A stretch of DNA of 14,544 nt from Loktanella sp. UBA3435 (GTDB lineage: Bacteria > Pseudomonadota > Alphaproteobacteria > Rhodobacterales > Rhodobacteraceae). Shown here piece by piece: positions 13,565-14,544 of this stretch (its first letter is position 1; each line of letters begins with the position of its first letter). Below the pieces are notes generated by a model. The model saw nothing but the letters and a program-made list of their open reading frames with translations. It did no database searches and was not told where the DNA came from. The stretch covers positions 1-14,544 of the forward strand of contig DFSO01000045.1 of the NCBI GenBank assembly GCA_002378665.1. Reading direction: 5' to 3'. Position numbers and translations under genes: made by a program.

Positions 13565-13761
13565 GCCCCGCAGGCGACATTGGATCAGATGCAAGCGACA
13601 CCAAATGGGATGTGTCTGTCCCGATAAAAAGGGGGGCGGATGAAAATAGTTTTTTGGGCCAAATTTTGAGCCGAAAGCAGCCGATTTTTAGGTCAAAAAC
13701 CGTGGCGAAAACGTAATTTTTGCGGCTTTGCATTTGGCCTCTCGCCAATCCCAAAAAACGG

Positions 13762-13795
13762 GCGCAAAGGTGCGCTCATGAAGCGATTTTGCTTC
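13762..13795 (+). promoter_or_regulatory. Two tandem leader hairpins before the EF-hand gene
   Basis: GCGCA-AAGG-TGCGC (13762-13775) and GAAGC-N6-GCTTC (13780-13795) stand side by side just upstream of the AGGAGA ribosome-binding site, leaving the SD free. They may stabilise the 5' end of a small abundant mRNA or act as regulator sites. Confidence 0.4.
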
Positions 13796-13819
13796 GTAAC
13801 CCTCTCTAGGAGAACTTGA

Positions 13820-14062
13820 ATGTCCATTCGTAACGCATTGATCGCACTTCCATTTGTTGTTTTGGCTGTGCCAGCGTTTGCTCAGGATGCTGCCATTGAT
13901 AAAGACGGCGATTCCTCTTATTCTTTGGTCGAACTTCAGGTCGCAACACCTGAAATGACCCAAGAGCAGTTCGACGCAATGGACACCAACATGGACGGCC
14001 TTCTTGCTGCTGACGAAATCGCAGCTGCAGTTGAAGCTGGCCTCTTGGTTGCTGCAGAATAA
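13820..14062 (+). CDS. Small exported EF-hand protein
   Basis: An 80-residue protein with a signal peptide (about 1-21, cleavage after AFA, mature Gln22), leaving some 59 residues in the periplasm or outside. Two canonical 12-residue calcium loops are seen: DKDGDSSYSLVE (27-38) and DTNMDGLLAADE (55-66), each with acidic or Asn ligands at positions 1, 3 and 5 and Glu at 12. Calcium binding is therefore likely; the downstream role is unknown (calcium buffer, sensor or surface protein). The mature part is very acidic. The ATG at 13820 follows AGGAGA. A strong terminator lies 15 bp after the stop, so the gene is monocistronic. Confidence 0.9.
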   Translation: MSIRNALIALPFVVLAVPAFAQDAAIDKDGDSSYSLVELQVATPEMTQEQFDAMDTNMDGLLAADEIAAAVEAGLLVAAE

Positions 14063-14077
14063 TTTATTCTGAACAAG

Positions 14078-14112
14078 AGCCCCGTTGGCGTTTCGTCAGC
14101 GGGGCTTTTTTT
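14078..14112 (+). terminator. Intrinsic terminator of the EF-hand gene
   Basis: A 13 bp stem (14078-14090 with 14094-14106, two G-U pairs) with a TTT loop, followed by a run of seven T (14106-14112). A very strong rho-independent terminator. Confidence 0.95.
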
Positions 14113-14134
14113 GTCTAAATCTCACGCGATAGCC

Positions 14135-14544
14135 TTACACAAACGGTGTAGCATTCTGCGAGAATATCTTTTCAAAGGCATATTTAATGATCTCTGACAG
14201 GCCTTCTTTCTGAATATATTGGGGCTGTCGTGCACGGCGTAAAGCTATGCGATAATCATTGCCGATATACTCCAATACCGTCGGTCTTCCGCTATGAATA
14301 TCAAGAGAGATATCTGCCCTGCTCGACAGTTTAAAACTTGGGTAGATGTTCGGGTATTGGGAAAAACCCGTCAGAAATGAAGTGAGGGCAAATGTCGGGT
14401 TGCATGGCATATTGTCCAAAATGCAAAACCCAGACGACTGGCTAAAAGCATAGCCAATAAATTTTCGTTTCGGCTGGCGTTGCGTTGCCAAATTCTTGCC
14501 AATGAGGTTGCGATTGGGCGCGTAGATCGAGAAGATGCGGCGGT
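14135..14544 (-). CDS. Unrecognised protein, C-terminal part (5' end outside window)
   Basis: The frame is open from the right edge to TAA at 14135-14137, giving at least 135 C-terminal residues. The first in-frame start-like codon is a TTG at 14489-14491 without SD, so the true start is probably beyond the window. Features: a basic stretch TQRQPKRKF, then FIGYAFSQSSGFCILDN, several aromatic and Ser residues, and a Lys-containing C-terminal helix ending NATPFV. No transmembrane helix or known motif is evident, and I do not recognise the family. The DNA is visibly AT-richer than its neighbours, with more ATA, AAT and TTT, which may mean transfer from elsewhere. It converges on the EF-hand gene, whose terminator lies 22 bp away. 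Confidence 0.6.
   Translation of the reverse strand, partial: RRIFSIYAPNRNLIGKNLATQRQPKRKFIGYAFSQSSGFCILDNMPCNPTFALTSFLTGFSQYPNIYPSFKLSSRADISLDIHSGRPTVLEYIGNDYRIALRRARQPQYIQKEGLSEIIKYAFEKIFSQNATPFV

Larger units (their letters stand above)
13501..13819. other. Divergent intergenic region rich in inverted repeats
   Basis: A 319 bp gap between the Rieske operon (minus) and the EF-hand gene (plus). I find no credible gene in it. It contains short inverted repeats at 13547-13564, 13597-13616 (GACAC/GTGTC), 13682-13702 (CGATTTTT/AAAAACCG, fully paired in minus-strand RNA with one G-U), 13734-13748 (TTGGC/GCCAA), 13762-13775 and 13780-13795, and an A5G6 run near 13626. It must carry the promoters of both neighbours, but no clear -35/-10 pair stands out. 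Confidence 0.6.

Noticed and set aside
13539..13754. 71-codon minus-strand frame upstream of the Rieske gene
   Set aside because: It opens with TTG, has no ribosome-binding site and no family resemblance, and lies in the inverted-repeat-rich gap.
1..14544. CRISPR arrays, tRNA or rRNA genes, insertion sequences, phage or toxin-antitoxin genes
   Set aside because: Looked for on both strands; no repeat-spacer pattern, cloverleaf, transposase motif or terminal inverted repeats were seen.

Overview
The window looks like chromosomal DNA of an alphaproteobacterium of the Rhodobacteraceae (roseobacter group). This rests on protein style, moderate GC, the fusion of a lipoyl domain to the N terminus of pyruvate dehydrogenase E1-beta, and an FtsB-like gene next to pdhA. 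No rRNA, tRNA, CRISPR array, insertion sequence or phage gene was seen. The genus assignment is open.

Left part (1-1140, plus strand): the 3' end of an unrecognised gene, then cysE (serine O-acetyltransferase). A strong bidirectional hairpin terminator separates cysE from the convergent genes that follow.

Central carbon block (1158-7530, minus strand, read right to left): pgk, class I fructose-bisphosphate aldolase, an FtsB/DivIC-like divisome protein, then pdhA-pdhB-pdhC. Together these cover a lower-glycolysis step, the aldolase step and the entry of pyruvate into the TCA cycle. The E3 subunit gene is not in the window. The pdhA upstream region carries two candidate promoters, each with an inverted repeat over its -10 element. 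The aldolase leader folds into a hairpin that hides its own Shine-Dalgarno sequence.

Middle part (7600-10706, plus strand): two tandem cyclophilins (one cytosolic, one exported, overlapping by 8 bp), an exported DUF3179 protein whose ribosome-binding site also sits in a hairpin, and a 10-TM EamA/DMT permease.

Right operon (13500-10684, minus strand): a Rieske non-haem iron oxygenase, a 69-residue protein of unknown function, a nucleoside hydrolase and a GNAT acetyltransferase. Two of the junctions are ATGA overlaps. This is the best candidate for an undescribed pathway. One reading is oxidative demethylation of a modified nucleoside or base, followed by glycosidic cleavage; this is inference only.

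Right end: a 319 bp divergent intergenic region rich in short inverted repeats, a small secreted EF-hand protein with a strong terminator, and the 3' part of an unrecognised, AT-richer gene running off the window on the minus strand.
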